64,000 nt of DNA from JAOUEA01 sp963810945 (GCA_963810945.1 CAWEPI010000008.1:496001-560000); one strand, 5' to 3'; numbered from the stretch's first letter, positions 27,113-36,790 are shown. The notes: generated by a model not told the origin, from the letters alone. Numbers and translations are program-made.

Positions 27113-28306
27113 TCAGCGGTCGACGTCGCCGACCACGAAGAAGATCGACCCCATGATGGAGATGAGGTCGGGCAGGATCGCGCCCGGGAGCATGGCGGGG
27201 ATCACGCTCACGTTGGAGAACGAGGCCGTGCGCATCTTCACGCGGTAGGGCTGCTTCTTCCCGTTGCCCACGACGTAGTAGCCCATCAGCCCGAGCGGGT
27301 TCTCCGTGCGCACGTAGACCTCGCCCTCGTCGAGCGTGAGCTTCTTGGGGAGCTTGTCCGCGCGGAACTTGCCGGCCGGGAGCTTCTCCATGCACTGCTC
27401 GATGATGTTGAGCGACTGCGTCACGCGCTCCACCAAGACCCACAGGCGGTCGTAGGAGTCGCCGGTCTTGCCTACCGGCACCTCGAACTCGACCTCGGCG
27501 TACTTCTCGTACGGCTCGTCCTTGCGGGGGTCCATCGGCACGCCGCTCGCCTGCAGCGTGGGCCCGGATGCGCCGTAGCCGATCGCGGTCTCGCTGGGGA
27601 GCACGCCGACGTTGCGGCAGCGCTTGAAGATGATCTCGTTGCCCATGATCAGGTCGTTGAAGGTCTTCACCCACTTGCGCACCGCGACCACGCAGTCGGC
27701 GGCCTCCTTGAGGAACCCGGCGGGCAGGTCGTCCTTCAGGCCGCCGACGCGGCAGTAGGAGTGGTGCATGCGGGCGCCCGTAGCGGACTCCATCAGGTCC
27801 TGGACCAGCTCGCGTTCGATGAACGAGTAGAAGACCGGCGTCATGGCGCCCAGCTCCAGCGGGAAGGAGCCGGCGAACATCAGGTGGTTCAGGATGCGGT
27901 TCCACTCGGCGAACATCGTGCGGATCCACTGGGCGCGCTCGGGCACCTCGATGCCGGCCAGGCGCTCCACCGCGATCGTCCAGCCGAGCTCGTTGTTGAA
28001 CGCGCTGATCCAGTCGTGGCGGTTCATCAGGACCAGCACCTGGCGTGCGTCGCGGTACTCGGAGAGCTTCTCGGCGGCCCGGTGCATGTAGCCGATCACC
28101 GGTTCCGCGCGCGTGATCACCTCGCCGTCGAGCTCGAGCACCACCCGGAGCACACCGTGCGTGGACGGGTGCTGCGGCCCGATGTTGAGGATCATCTCCT
28201 CGGTGGTGAACTCGCCCGCGGGCGCGATCTCCACGTCGAGGCCGCCGCCGCGGACCATCGACGAGATCTCGTGCTGGAACGCCGGACGCTCGGAGGTGTC
28301 GACCAT
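27113..28306 (-). CDS. nuoD: NADH-quinone oxidoreductase subunit D
   Basis: The 397-residue protein is complete and shows NIGPQHPSTHGVLR, the quinone-site His/Asp surroundings (IGYMHRAAEK, RHDWISAFNNELG), ARMHHSYCRVGG and the C-terminal GSIFFVVGDVDR that marks true NuoD rather than hydrogenase large subunit. It binds at the quinone chamber of complex I. No other nuo gene is adjacent: upstream is divergent selA, downstream an unrelated membrane protein. It is either a relocated single copy or an extra copy. Confidence 0.95.
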   Translation of the reverse strand: MVDTSERPAFQHEISSMVRGGGLDVEIAPAGEFTTEEMILNIGPQHPSTHGVLRVVLELDGEVITRAEPVIGYMHRAAEKLSEYRDARQVLVLMNRHDWISAFNNELGWTIAVERLAGIEVPERAQWIRTMFAEWNRILNHLMFAGSFPLELGAMTPVFYSFIERELVQDLMESATGARMHHSYCRVGGLKDDLPAGFLKEAADCVVAVRKWVKTFNDLIMGNEIIFKRCRNVGVLPSETAIGYGASGPTLQASGVPMDPRKDEPYEKYAEVEFEVPVGKTGDSYDRLWVLVERVTQSLNIIEQCMEKLPAGKFRADKLPKKLTLDEGEVYVRTENPLGLMGYYVVGNGKKQPYRVKMRTASFSNVSVIPAMLPGAILPDLISIMGSIFFVVGDVDR

Positions 28307-28370
28307 CGCGGCCCTATCCTACGCGGGGCCGCAGATCCCGCCCAGCCGCGCGCCCGGGTAGGCTGCGGGC

Positions 28371-29774
28371 ATGCCGAAGGACGGGGCCGGAGAGGGGGCC
28401 GACACGCGACGCAGCGTGCCTTCGCTCGACGCCCTCCTGCGCTCGGGACCGGGCCGGCGCGCCTCGGCCACCTTCGGTCGGGCCCTTCTGAAGCAGACGC
28501 TCGCCGAGACCCTGGACGAGGTGCGGACGGGGGCCGGCAAGGGCGTCGAGCCTCCCTCGAGCGACGAGATCCTGGCCCGCGCAGTGGGACGCGCCTCGAC
28601 CGTCGCCCACGGGCTCACCCCCGTCATCAACGCCACCGGCGTCGTGCTGCATACCGGCCTGGGCCGGGCGCCGCTGCCGGAGGCCGCGGCGCGGGCGGCG
28701 GCGCGGGCCGCCCGCCACTACACCGACCTCGAGGTGGACCGGGAGACCGGCGGACGCGGGCGGCGCAGCGCGCGCGCGGAGACCCTGGTCAAGGCGCTCA
28801 CCGGCGCCCAAGACGCGTTGGTGGTGAACAACTGCGCGGCGGCGCTCCTGCTGAGCCTCGCGGCGCTCGCGAAGCGCAAGGAGGTCCTCGTCTCGCGCGG
28901 GGAGCTGATCGAGATCGGCGGGGAGTTCCGGATCCCGGACATCATGGCCGCGAGCGGCGCGAAGCTCGTCGAGGTCGGCACGACGAACCGCACACGGATC
29001 GGCGACTACCGTGCCGGCCTGTCCGAGCGTACCGGCGCGATCCTCAAGGTCCATCCCTCGAACTACCGCGTCGTGGGCTTCACCGCGAGCACGCCGGCGC
29101 GGGAGCTGGCGGCGCTCTCTCGCACGCGCGGGATCCCCTTCCTGCACGACGTGGGGTCGGGGCTGCTCTCGAGCGGACACGGGATGCCGCCGGACGAGCC
29201 GAACGTCACGGACGCGATCGCCGAGGGCGCGGACCTCGTGACATTCAGCGGCGACAAGCTCCTCGGCGGACCGCAGGCCGGCGTCGTCGCGGGACGTGCG
29301 GACCTCGTGGAGAAACTCCGGCGTCATCCGATCGCGCGCGCCGTGCGCGTCGACAAGATGCAGGTGGCGGCGCTCGAGCGCGTGCTCGCCATGTACGCGA
29401 CGGGCACGGCCGAGACGTCGATCCCGGTCCACGCCATGCTGCGGGAGCCCGCCGAGCAGGTGCACCGGCGGGCCCAGCAGCTCTCGGAAGCCGTGGGCGG
29501 GGATCTGGAGGGCGCGCACGTCCACCGCTGCGAGTCGGTCGTGGGCGGCGGATCCACGCCGGAGACCGTCCTGGCCTCCTGGGGCGTGCGGGTGCAGGTG
29601 CCCGAGCCGACCGCGTTCGCGGCCCGGCTGCGCACGGGACGTCCCCCGGTGTTCTGCCGCGTCGAGGGCGACCACGTGCTCTTCGACGCAAGGACCGTCA
29701 CCCCCGACGACGTCCCCCACCTCGCTCGCGCGATCCTCTACGCGCTGGAGGGCGACGAGTTCCTCGAGGACTGA
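28371..29774 (+). CDS. selA: L-seryl-tRNA(Sec) selenium transferase
   Basis: SelA converts seryl-tRNA(Sec) to selenocysteinyl-tRNA(Sec) with PLP. The 467-residue protein has INATGVVLHTGLGRAPL, VVNNCAAALLL, LHDVGSGL and the PLP lysine in TFSGDKLLGGPQAG (Lys296). TAGGCT lies six bases before ATG 28371 with no Shine-Dalgarno. The selB GTG begins one base after its stop. No tRNA(Sec) gene or selD was found in this window. Confidence 0.95.
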   Translation: MPKDGAGEGADTRRSVPSLDALLRSGPGRRASATFGRALLKQTLAETLDEVRTGAGKGVEPPSSDEILARAVGRASTVAHGLTPVINATGVVLHTGLGRAPLPEAAARAAARAARHYTDLEVDRETGGRGRRSARAETLVKALTGAQDALVVNNCAAALLLSLAALAKRKEVLVSRGELIEIGGEFRIPDIMAASGAKLVEVGTTNRTRIGDYRAGLSERTGAILKVHPSNYRVVGFTASTPARELAALSRTRGIPFLHDVGSGLLSSGHGMPPDEPNVTDAIAEGADLVTFSGDKLLGGPQAGVVAGRADLVEKLRRHPIARAVRVDKMQVAALERVLAMYATGTAETSIPVHAMLREPAEQVHRRAQQLSEAVGGDLEGAHVHRCESVVGGGSTPETVLASWGVRVQVPEPTAFAARLRTGRPPVFCRVEGDHVLFDARTVTPDDVPHLARAILYALEGDEFLED

Positions 29775-29775
29775 C

Positions 29776-31626
29776 GTGGCAGCCGAGCTTCGGGTCATCG
29801 CGACGGCCGGCCACGTCGACCACGGCAAGTCGTCGTTGATCGTCCGCCTCACCGGCATCGACCCCGACCGCTTCGCGGAGGAGAAGCGCCGCGGCCTCAC
29901 GATCGACCTCGGCTATGCATGGACCGCGCTCCCCTCCGGCCGGGAGGTCGGGTTCGTGGACGTGCCGGGCCACGAGCGCTTCATCGGGAACATGCTCGCG
30001 GGCGTCGGACCGGTGCGCCTGGTCCTGTTCGTGGTGGCGGCCGACGAGGGGTGGAAGCCGCAGTCGGAGGAGCACCTCCAGATCCTGGACGTGCTCGGCG
30101 TCCACGGGGGGGTGGTCGCGCTCACCAAGCGCGACCTGGTGGACGCCGAGACGCTCGCGATCGCCGAGGAGGAGATCGTCGAGCGGCTCGTCGGCACGGC
30201 GCTCGAGGGCGCGCCGATCGTGCCGGTGTCGTCGGTGACGGGCGAGGGGGTCGAGGACCTCCGCGACGCCCTCGACGCGATGCTGGCCGCCGCGCCCGCG
30301 CCCGAGGACGCGCGCGCCCGGCTCTTCATCGACCGGGTCTTCACGATCAAGGGCGCGGGCACGGTGGTCACCGGGACCCTCACGGGCGAGGCGCTCTCCG
30401 TCGGCGAGGACGTCGAGCTCTTCCCGACGCAGGCCCGCGCCCGCATCCGCTCGCTCCAGACGCACAAGCGCGCCGAAGAGCGCGCGGAGCCCGTCTCGCG
30501 CGTGGCCGCCAACCTCGTGGGCGCCGAGCGGGAGACCCTCGAGCGGGGTGACGTCCTCGGTCGTCCCGGCGCGTGGCGGCCCACCGGCACGATCGAGGCG
30601 TCGCTGCGCCCGGTGCGCGGGCTCGCGCACGCGATCACCGGCCGCGGGGCCTTCAAGCTCTACGCGGGCGCGGCGGAGGCCGACGCGAAGCTCCGGCTCC
30701 TCGGTCGCACGAGCCTCGAGCCGAACGACGAGGCGTTCGTGCGGATCCGGCTCGCCCGGCCGCTGGTCCTCGACGTCTTCGACCGCTTCGTGCTGCGCGA
30801 GGCGGGCCGCCGCGAGACCGTCGCCGGAGGGATCGTCCTGGATGTCGCCCCCCCGGCGCGTCCGGGCCCCGACGCGATCGATCGGCTCGTGCGACGCGCG
30901 ACGTCGTCGCGGGCGGAGCTTCCGGCCCTGCTCGCGCTCGAGCGCGGCGCGGTCGACGCGGCGGAGGCGGGGCTGCTCACCGGCGCACCGGCCGCGGACC
31001 CGCTCGTCGGCGGCTGGCTGGTCCGTCCCGGCCTGCGTGAGGCCGTGACGGAGGCGCTCGGCGCCCACCTCCGGGACCACCACGCGGCCCACCCGTTGGA
31101 GGAGGGGGCGCCGCTCGCAGGATGCCGGCGTGCCGTGGCGCAGGCGCTCCGCCGGGAGGGCGCGCCCGCCGACCCGGAGCTGATCGAGGCCTTGATCGAC
31201 GCCGACGTCGCGGACGGGACCGTGGTGCGCACGGCGTCGGCGCTGCGCCTGACCTCGCACGTGGTCACCCTGGACAGGCGCAGCGCCGACATCGAGCGGC
31301 TCCTCGGAGCGGTCGGGGGTGAGCACGAGACCACGCCGCCCACGGTGCGGGATCTCCAGACGCAGGGGATCGGTCGCGACGTCCTCGACGCCGCGGTGCG
31401 GGAAGGGCTGGTGATCCGCGTCTCGCCCGAGCTCGTCTTCGCACCGGAGGTGATCGCGCGGGCGGAGGACGTCGTGCGCGAGGCGGGAGCCGCCGGCATC
31501 ACGGTGAGCGCGTTCCGCGAGGCGCTCGGCACCAGCCGCAAGTACGCCATCCCCCTGCTGGAGTGGTTCGACACCCGCGGCATCACCCGCAGGGACGGCG
31601 ACCTGCGGTTCCCGCGGGGCGCGTGA
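29776..31626 (+). CDS. selB: Selenocysteine-specific elongation factor
   Basis: GTG 29776 gives 616 residues. G1 GHVDHGKSS, switch/G3 VDVPGHERF and G4 TKRD place it among EF-Tu-like GTPases; the long C-terminus (about residues 350-616) contains the winged-helix repeats by which SelB binds SECIS hairpins, ending in the family's RKYAIPLLEWFD motif. It delivers Sec-tRNA to UGA codons. It forms an operon with selA. Confidence 0.95.
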   Translation: MAAELRVIATAGHVDHGKSSLIVRLTGIDPDRFAEEKRRGLTIDLGYAWTALPSGREVGFVDVPGHERFIGNMLAGVGPVRLVLFVVAADEGWKPQSEEHLQILDVLGVHGGVVALTKRDLVDAETLAIAEEEIVERLVGTALEGAPIVPVSSVTGEGVEDLRDALDAMLAAAPAPEDARARLFIDRVFTIKGAGTVVTGTLTGEALSVGEDVELFPTQARARIRSLQTHKRAEERAEPVSRVAANLVGAERETLERGDVLGRPGAWRPTGTIEASLRPVRGLAHAITGRGAFKLYAGAAEADAKLRLLGRTSLEPNDEAFVRIRLARPLVLDVFDRFVLREAGRRETVAGGIVLDVAPPARPGPDAIDRLVRRATSSRAELPALLALERGAVDAAEAGLLTGAPAADPLVGGWLVRPGLREAVTEALGAHLRDHHAAHPLEEGAPLAGCRRAVAQALRREGAPADPELIEALIDADVADGTVVRTASALRLTSHVVTLDRRSADIERLLGAVGGEHETTPPTVRDLQTQGIGRDVLDAAVREGLVIRVSPELVFAPEVIARAEDVVREAGAAGITVSAFREALGTSRKYAIPLLEWFDTRGITRRDGDLRFPRGA

Positions 31627-32094
31627 TCAGGCGGGATCGACCTCGGCGGTGACCTGCACCTCGACGCACGTCCCGAGGGGCAGCGACGCCATCCCCACCG
31701 CCGTCCGCGCGTGCCGGCCCTCCTCGCCGAGGACCTCCATCAGCACCTCGCTCGCGCCGTTGGCGACCTTGGGGTGATCCACGAAATCCGCGGTGGCGGC
31801 GATGAACACGCTCATCTGGGCGATGCCGCGCAGACGCCCGAACCCGCCGAGCGCCTCACGGAGCGCCGCGAGGGCTTGTAACGCGGCCCGCCGGGCGGCG
31901 CCGGCCGCCTCGTCCACCTGGACGTCGCGGCCCAGGAGCCCGGGATGGAGCAGCTGACCGTCCTCCATCGCCACCTGGCCTGCGACGTAAGCGATCTGGC
32001 CGACGATCTTCACGGGGATGTACGCGGCCACAGGCTTCGGGACCTCGGGCAGCTCGATGCCGAGATCGGCGAGACGGGAGAGGAGTCTGCGCAT
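31627..32094 (-). CDS. RidA/YjgF-family protein
   Basis: The 155-residue protein has the RidA signatures VKIVGQIAYVAGQVA, QALAALREALG and the C-terminal GMASLPLGTCVEVQVTAEV. True RidA deaminases need an Arg at the active site in an R-T-x-x-G context; HARTAVGMASLPLG supplies a comparable Arg, so enamine/imine hydrolysis is possible. The stop abuts the selB stop on the other strand. Confidence 0.85.
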   Translation of the reverse strand: MRRLLSRLADLGIELPEVPKPVAAYIPVKIVGQIAYVAGQVAMEDGQLLHPGLLGRDVQVDEAAGAARRAALQALAALREALGGFGRLRGIAQMSVFIAATADFVDHPKVANGASEVLMEVLGEEGRHARTAVGMASLPLGTCVEVQVTAEVDPA

Positions 32095-32142
32095 CGTCCA
32101 TGGCGAGGCATCCTGCGGCCCCCGCCGGGCGCCGTCAAACCG

Positions 32143-32412
32143 CTAGACGGCCTCGCGCGTGCGCTCCCGCAGGACGGCCCGGCGCTCCATCTCGTTGAGG
32201 CCACCCCAGATGCCGTGCGTCTCACGGATCTCCAGCGCGTACTCGAGGCAGTCGACGCGGACGGGACACCGCACGCAGATGGCCTTGGCCACAGCCTCTC
32301 GCGCGTTCTTCTGGCTGCGCTTCTCGAAGTAGTTCGGCGCGAAGAAGTACGTCGCATCGGCGCCACGACACGCCGCGAAGTGCTGCCAGCCGGAAGCGAG
32401 GTCATCGGCCAT
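32143..32412 (-). CDS. WhiB-family iron-sulphur transcription regulator
   Basis: The 89-residue protein has the four cluster cysteines: AACRGAD near the N-terminus and CVRCPVRVDC later, then GIWGG and a basic tail (ERRAVLRERTR). This is diagnostic of Wbl proteins, found only in actinobacteria and their phages, which bind sigma factor region 4 and often sense redox or NO. AGGGTGAG precedes the ATG. Which Wbl class cannot be decided by eye. Confidence 0.93.
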   Translation of the reverse strand: MADDLASGWQHFAACRGADATYFFAPNYFEKRSQKNAREAVAKAICVRCPVRVDCLEYALEIRETHGIWGGLNEMERRAVLRERTREAV

Positions 32413-32499
32413 CTCACCCTGTTCTTCGTAAGGGGAGCCGCCGAGGATTCCCCGGGGGCGGAGATGGGACGCGGGTTAACCCAACCGCAACAACCGACG

Positions 32500-33861
32500 T
32501 CAGTCGGAGGAGACCCTGTCCGGGTCGCGCAGCATCGGGGTCGCGTCGGGGTCCGCCTCGACCTTGAGCACCAGGCCGTCGACCCCGCGCACGCGCACGG
32601 GCGTCCCGGGAGCGATGGCCTCGCCGGCGCTCCGGCCGCGCCACATCGCGCCCTTCACGTACACCGGCCCCTCCGGAGCGATGCGCCCGCGCGCCTCACC
32701 CACGAGCCCGATAAGCCCGCGCTGCGTGTTGACGATGCGATCGCGCGACTGCAGCGCGACGGTGAGCCCGAACCCGTAGTAGAGGAGGCTCGCGACCACC
32801 GCACCCGCGATCAGCCAGGGCGAGATCCGGATCGCGGGCGCCACCTGGTGCCACGCGAGCCAGGATCCCGCGCCGAACGCGACGAGACCGAGCGCGGTGA
32901 GGGGCCCGAGGTTGCGGATCCGCACGTCGAGGGTCATCAGGGCCACGCCCGCGAGCAGGAGCGCGAAGCCCGGCCAGAACGGCGGGATCACCCAGATGCC
33001 GTAGGCGGCCAGCAGCAGCATCCCCACCCCGGCGAAGCCGGCGAACCCGAAGCCGGGTTGCGTCAGCTCGAACGCGAGGCACGCCAGCCCGATCGCGAGG
33101 AGGAAGTAGATGATGGAGGGCGAGGCCACCCCGTGCGCCACGCGCAGGACCGGTCCCATGTTGTCGAAGTCGATGTTCACGACGTGCCGGGCGGCCTCTT
33201 GGTCCGTGGTGGCGATCCGTGTATGCAGGGTGACGGGTCCGTCGGCGGTCATCACGGTCTTCCCGTCCACCGCGTCGAGGAACTGCGTGATCGACCCGGC
33301 CGCGACCTGGGCGATGCCGTGGTCCATGGCCTGGGCTCCGTCGAGGGCGCCGTCGGGCCAGTCGATCCGGGTGTCCTTCCCCCGAGCGTCCAGCCAGCCC
33401 TGGATCGTCGCCTGCAGCCCGGGATCCGCCTGATCCGGCGCGGCGAGATCGATCGGGTTCAGTGGACCGGTCTGCGAGCCCGGCGAGACGCCGGCGAGCG
33501 AGGACGCGTACATCAGCAGGAGGCCCGCCCCGGCCGCCTTCGCGGGGGCGGGCCCGACCCAGACGAGGACCGGGACGCGCATCGCGACGAGGCGGTTCCC
33601 CAGAGCCACGCCGTCCTCGCCGAGCGTGCCCGACGTGTCCGTCTGCAGGACCACGATCGAACCATCGGCCTCCGCCTGGTCGAGCCGTTGGTTCAGGTAG
33701 GACCAGAGCGGCCGATCGATCGCGCCCTCCACCTTGAGCACCACGACGTCCGTGCTTGTGGGCCCGGACGTGGGGGTCGGCGAGACATCCGCCGCCCGGG
33801 CCAGGGACGGCGAGAGGGCGAGCGTGAGGAGTGCGAGGAGCAGGGGGACCGTACGACGCAT
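32500..33861 (-). CDS. NfeD-type membrane protein with an apparently inactive ClpP-like protease domain
   Basis: The 453-residue protein has a signal peptide, a ClpP-class serine-protease domain (about residues 35-230), about five TM segments (about 245-370) and a C-terminal OB-fold NfeD domain (EARGRIAPEGPVYVKGAMWRG). In active members (e.g. archaeal PH1510) the nucleophile lies in an AASAG motif after a PPGARAA-like turn. Here the same place reads AKAAGAG, with Gly where Ser should be. I therefore expect a pseudoprotease. It is divergent from the penicillin-binding protein with a 51-base gap. Confidence 0.87.
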   Translation of the reverse strand: MRRTVPLLLALLTLALSPSLARAADVSPTPTSGPTSTDVVVLKVEGAIDRPLWSYLNQRLDQAEADGSIVVLQTDTSGTLGEDGVALGNRLVAMRVPVLVWVGPAPAKAAGAGLLLMYASSLAGVSPGSQTGPLNPIDLAAPDQADPGLQATIQGWLDARGKDTRIDWPDGALDGAQAMDHGIAQVAAGSITQFLDAVDGKTVMTADGPVTLHTRIATTDQEAARHVVNIDFDNMGPVLRVAHGVASPSIIYFLLAIGLACLAFELTQPGFGFAGFAGVGMLLLAAYGIWVIPPFWPGFALLLAGVALMTLDVRIRNLGPLTALGLVAFGAGSWLAWHQVAPAIRISPWLIAGAVVASLLYYGFGLTVALQSRDRIVNTQRGLIGLVGEARGRIAPEGPVYVKGAMWRGRSAGEAIAPGTPVRVRGVDGLVLKVEADPDATPMLRDPDRVSSD

Positions 33862-33912
33862 CAGCGCTCCCTATCGTACCGGGGGGACCAAGGGTATCCT
33901 TGGCGCAACCCC

Positions 33913-36312
33913 ATGGGCGTGCCGACCGGACCTCGCAGGGCGGACCCCCGCCCGCTCCACGACCGATTGGCGTTCAAACCGTTCGCGATCCTGCTGCTGA
34001 TCCCCGTGGTGCTGATCGCCTCGGGCCTCATGGCGATGGTGATCGCCGCCCCCTTCGTGGGCGCCGCGGTGGGCGTCAAGCGGATCGACGACAAGGTGAC
34101 GGCGCTGGGCGCCGACTTCACCAAGATCCCGCGCTTCCCCGAGCGCTCGACGATCTACGCCAACGACGGCAAGACCGTCCTCGCCACCGTCTACCTCGAC
34201 AACCGGGAGATCGTGCATCTCAACAAGATCAGCCCCGTCGCGCGGCAGGCGGTCCTTTCCATCGAGGACTCGGGCTTCTACAGCCACGGCGCGCTCAACT
34301 GGACCTCGCTGTTGCGGGCGGTGATCGCGAACGCCCGCGCCGGGCAGGTCGTCGAAGGCGCCTCGACCATCACGCAGCAGCTCGTGAAGAACACCCTGGG
34401 GCTCGATCCCTACGACCGGAGCTTCGAACGCAAGCTCCAGGAGTTCGCGTTGGCGATCCGCGTCGAGAAGAAGTACACGAAGGACCAGATCCTGGAGATG
34501 TACCTCAACCAGGTGTACCTGGCCAACGGCGTCTACGGGATCGGGACCGCCGCCGAGTACTACTTCGGGGTGCCCGCCTCCAAGCTCACGCTCACGCAGG
34601 GCGCCACCCTCGCGGGGATCATCCGGAACCCGAGCCTGTATGACCCGATCAGGCATCCGTTGAAGTCGCGCATCCGTCGCAACGACGTCCTCAACCGGAT
34701 GATCGGGCAGGGCGTCCTGTCCTACGACCGGGGTCAGCAGGCGAAGGCGACGCCCCTCAACCTCGCCAAGGATGCCGGCGTGTACCGCCGGACCACGCAG
34801 CCGTACTTCGTGACCTATCTGGTGCGGCAGATCCTCTCGAACACCAACGGCGCGTTCGACTCCCTCGGCAAGACCGTGGATGCACGCAAGCGGAGCCTCT
34901 ACGAGGGCGGCCTCGATATCACGACCACCTTCGACCCGAAGTGGCAGGCCTACGCCCAGGCCGCGGTCAACGCTCCCGGCGCGCTGTCGCTCCCGTATCA
35001 CCCGCCGGGATCGCTTCCCCCCGACGTCGCGATCGTCTCCGAGGACGTGAAGACGGGAGCGATCCGCACGCTGCTGTCGGGGAAGAACTACGCCAAGGAT
35101 CAGCTCGACCTCGTCAACACGCCGCACGCTCCGGGTTCATCCTTCAAGCCGTACATCCTCACGGCCGCCTTCGAGGAAGGCATCTCCCCGAACACGACGT
35201 ACTCGAGCAAGTCGCCCTACTACCCCCCCGGCGGCTGGCCGGGGAGCTCGTGCAACTGCGTCACCAACGCCGAGGGGCCGGGCGACTCGGGGATGATCAA
35301 CCTCTACACGGCGACGACGGATTCGGTGAACGTGGTCTTCGCGCAGCTGATCCAGGACGTGGGTCCGGACAAGGTCGTGGAGGTCGCGCACCGGATGGGC
35401 GTCACGTCCGACCTGCTTCCGGTCCTCGCGCTCGCGACGGGCTCCGTCCCGGTCACGCCCCTCGACCAGGCCTCCGGGTTCCAGACGCTCGCGAACGGAG
35501 GCGTGCACTGCGTGCCGTACACGGTGGAGAGCATCTCCAACGACCGCGGCACGGTCTACACGCACCAACCCGACTGCACCGCCGTCGTCAAGCCGGAGAT
35601 CGCGTCCTTGGTGACCACGATGCTCCAGGGCGTCGTGTCGGGAGGGACCGGCACGGCCGCCGCCCTCGGGACGTGGCCGGTGGCCGGCAAGACCGGAACG
35701 GCCAACGGCAACACCAACGTCTGGTTCGTCGGCTACACGCCGCAGGTCGTGACCTCGGTCTGGGTCGGCCCCCCCGGCCAGCTGTACTCGATGGGGAGCG
35801 TCTTCGGCGGCACCGTGGCGGCCCCCATCTGGCACGACTACATGCTGCGCGTCATGGCGGGGATGCCCGTGCAGGGCTTCCCCTCGGCCGCCCTGCCCTC
35901 CTTCTCCTCGGTCACCGTCCCCGACGTCGTGGGGATGGATCAGGCAACGGCGGAGTCCACCTTGTCCGCCGCCGGCTTCCACGTCGTGATCAACTCGGTC
36001 CACGCGGTCGAGCCGAAGGGGACGGTCGTTGCGCAGAGCCCCGCCGCCGGGAGCACGTCGGCGGCCGGCACGACGGTGAGCATCGACGTGAGTGACGGGG
36101 TCGCGGGCACCGCGGCCGTGCCCGGGGTGGTGGGCCAGAACGTGAACACCGCGCAGTCCACGCTGGAGGCATCCGGGTTCGTGGTCCACGTCGTGCACAA
36201 GATCGTGACCCACCCCGGCGACTACGACCGCGTGCTCGACCAGTCGCCCGGCGCCGGGACCAAGGCGCAGCAGGGCTCGACGGTGACGATCACGGTGGGC
36301 AGCCGGGCCTGA
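33913..36312 (+). CDS. Bifunctional class A penicillin-binding protein with PASTA repeats
   Basis: The 799-residue protein builds peptidoglycan: one N-terminal TM (about residues 18-45), a GT51 transglycosylase (catalytic Glu in SIEDSGFYSHG, EGASTITQQLVKN, EMYLNQVYLANGVYG) and a transpeptidase (SxxK in GSSFKPY, SxN in TDSVNVV, KTG in AGKTGTA). Two C-terminal PASTA repeats (VTVPDVVGM..., AAVPGVVGQ...) sense wall fragments or localise the enzyme. ATG 33913 has no strong Shine-Dalgarno. Confidence 0.95.
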   Translation: MGVPTGPRRADPRPLHDRLAFKPFAILLLIPVVLIASGLMAMVIAAPFVGAAVGVKRIDDKVTALGADFTKIPRFPERSTIYANDGKTVLATVYLDNREIVHLNKISPVARQAVLSIEDSGFYSHGALNWTSLLRAVIANARAGQVVEGASTITQQLVKNTLGLDPYDRSFERKLQEFALAIRVEKKYTKDQILEMYLNQVYLANGVYGIGTAAEYYFGVPASKLTLTQGATLAGIIRNPSLYDPIRHPLKSRIRRNDVLNRMIGQGVLSYDRGQQAKATPLNLAKDAGVYRRTTQPYFVTYLVRQILSNTNGAFDSLGKTVDARKRSLYEGGLDITTTFDPKWQAYAQAAVNAPGALSLPYHPPGSLPPDVAIVSEDVKTGAIRTLLSGKNYAKDQLDLVNTPHAPGSSFKPYILTAAFEEGISPNTTYSSKSPYYPPGGWPGSSCNCVTNAEGPGDSGMINLYTATTDSVNVVFAQLIQDVGPDKVVEVAHRMGVTSDLLPVLALATGSVPVTPLDQASGFQTLANGGVHCVPYTVESISNDRGTVYTHQPDCTAVVKPEIASLVTTMLQGVVSGGTGTAAALGTWPVAGKTGTANGNTNVWFVGYTPQVVTSVWVGPPGQLYSMGSVFGGTVAAPIWHDYMLRVMAGMPVQGFPSAALPSFSSVTVPDVVGMDQATAESTLSAAGFHVVINSVHAVEPKGTVVAQSPAAGSTSAAGTTVSIDVSDGVAGTAAVPGVVGQNVNTAQSTLEASGFVVHVVHKIVTHPGDYDRVLDQSPGAGTKAQQGSTVTITVGSRA

Positions 36313-36334
36313 GCGCGGGTCTCGGCAGTCGGGC

Positions 36335-36790
36335 TCACGCCTCGAGGCGCGCGCGCACCTTCTGCTGGACCAGGGTGCCGTCGACCTTGCCCTGCGCCTT
36401 GCCCATCACCATGCCCATGACCTTCCCGAGCTCCTTGATGGAGGTGGCGCCGGTGGCGGCCAGCGCCTCGTCGACGAGGGCGTCCACGGCCGCGTCGTCG
36501 AGCTGGGCGGGAGCCCAGGGCTGGATCACGTCGCGCTCCGCGGCCTCCTTCGCCGCGAGCTCGGGACGCCCGGCGCCCTCGAACGCCTCGATGGACTCGT
36601 TCCGCTTCTTGACCTCCTTGCCGGCCACGTCGCGGATCTCGTCGTCGTCGAGCTCATGCCCCAGCTCGTCCTCCTTGTAGCGGATCGCCGAGACGAACAT
36701 GCGCAGGGCGCCGACGCGCGTCTTGTCGCCCGCCTTCATGGCGTCGGTCATCTCCTGGTGGATCTGGTCTTTCGACGTGGAGCCGGTCAC
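36335..36790 (-). CDS. GatB/YqeY domain protein
   Basis: GTG 36790 is chosen because GGAGGGA lies 6 bases upstream; this gives 151 residues. STSKDQIHQEMTDAMKAGDKTRVGALRMF and the C-terminal GKVMGMVMGKAQGKVDG are typical of YqeY proteins, which share the helical tail of GatB and may act on tRNA-linked amidation. It diverges from the metallophosphoesterase with only 13 bases between starts. Confidence 0.9.
   Translation of the reverse strand: MTGSTSKDQIHQEMTDAMKAGDKTRVGALRMFVSAIRYKEDELGHELDDDEIRDVAGKEVKKRNESIEAFEGAGRPELAAKEAAERDVIQPWAPAQLDDAAVDALVDEALAATGATSIKELGKVMGMVMGKAQGKVDGTLVQQKVRARLEA

Noticed and set aside
28314..29900. Long minus-strand frame opposite selA
   Set aside because: High-GC mirror frame; SelA motifs and the PLP lysine are on the plus strand.
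32473..32482. GGGTTAACCC palindrome upstream of whiB
   Set aside because: Ten bases only, no second copy and no promoter element in register; not enough to call an operator.
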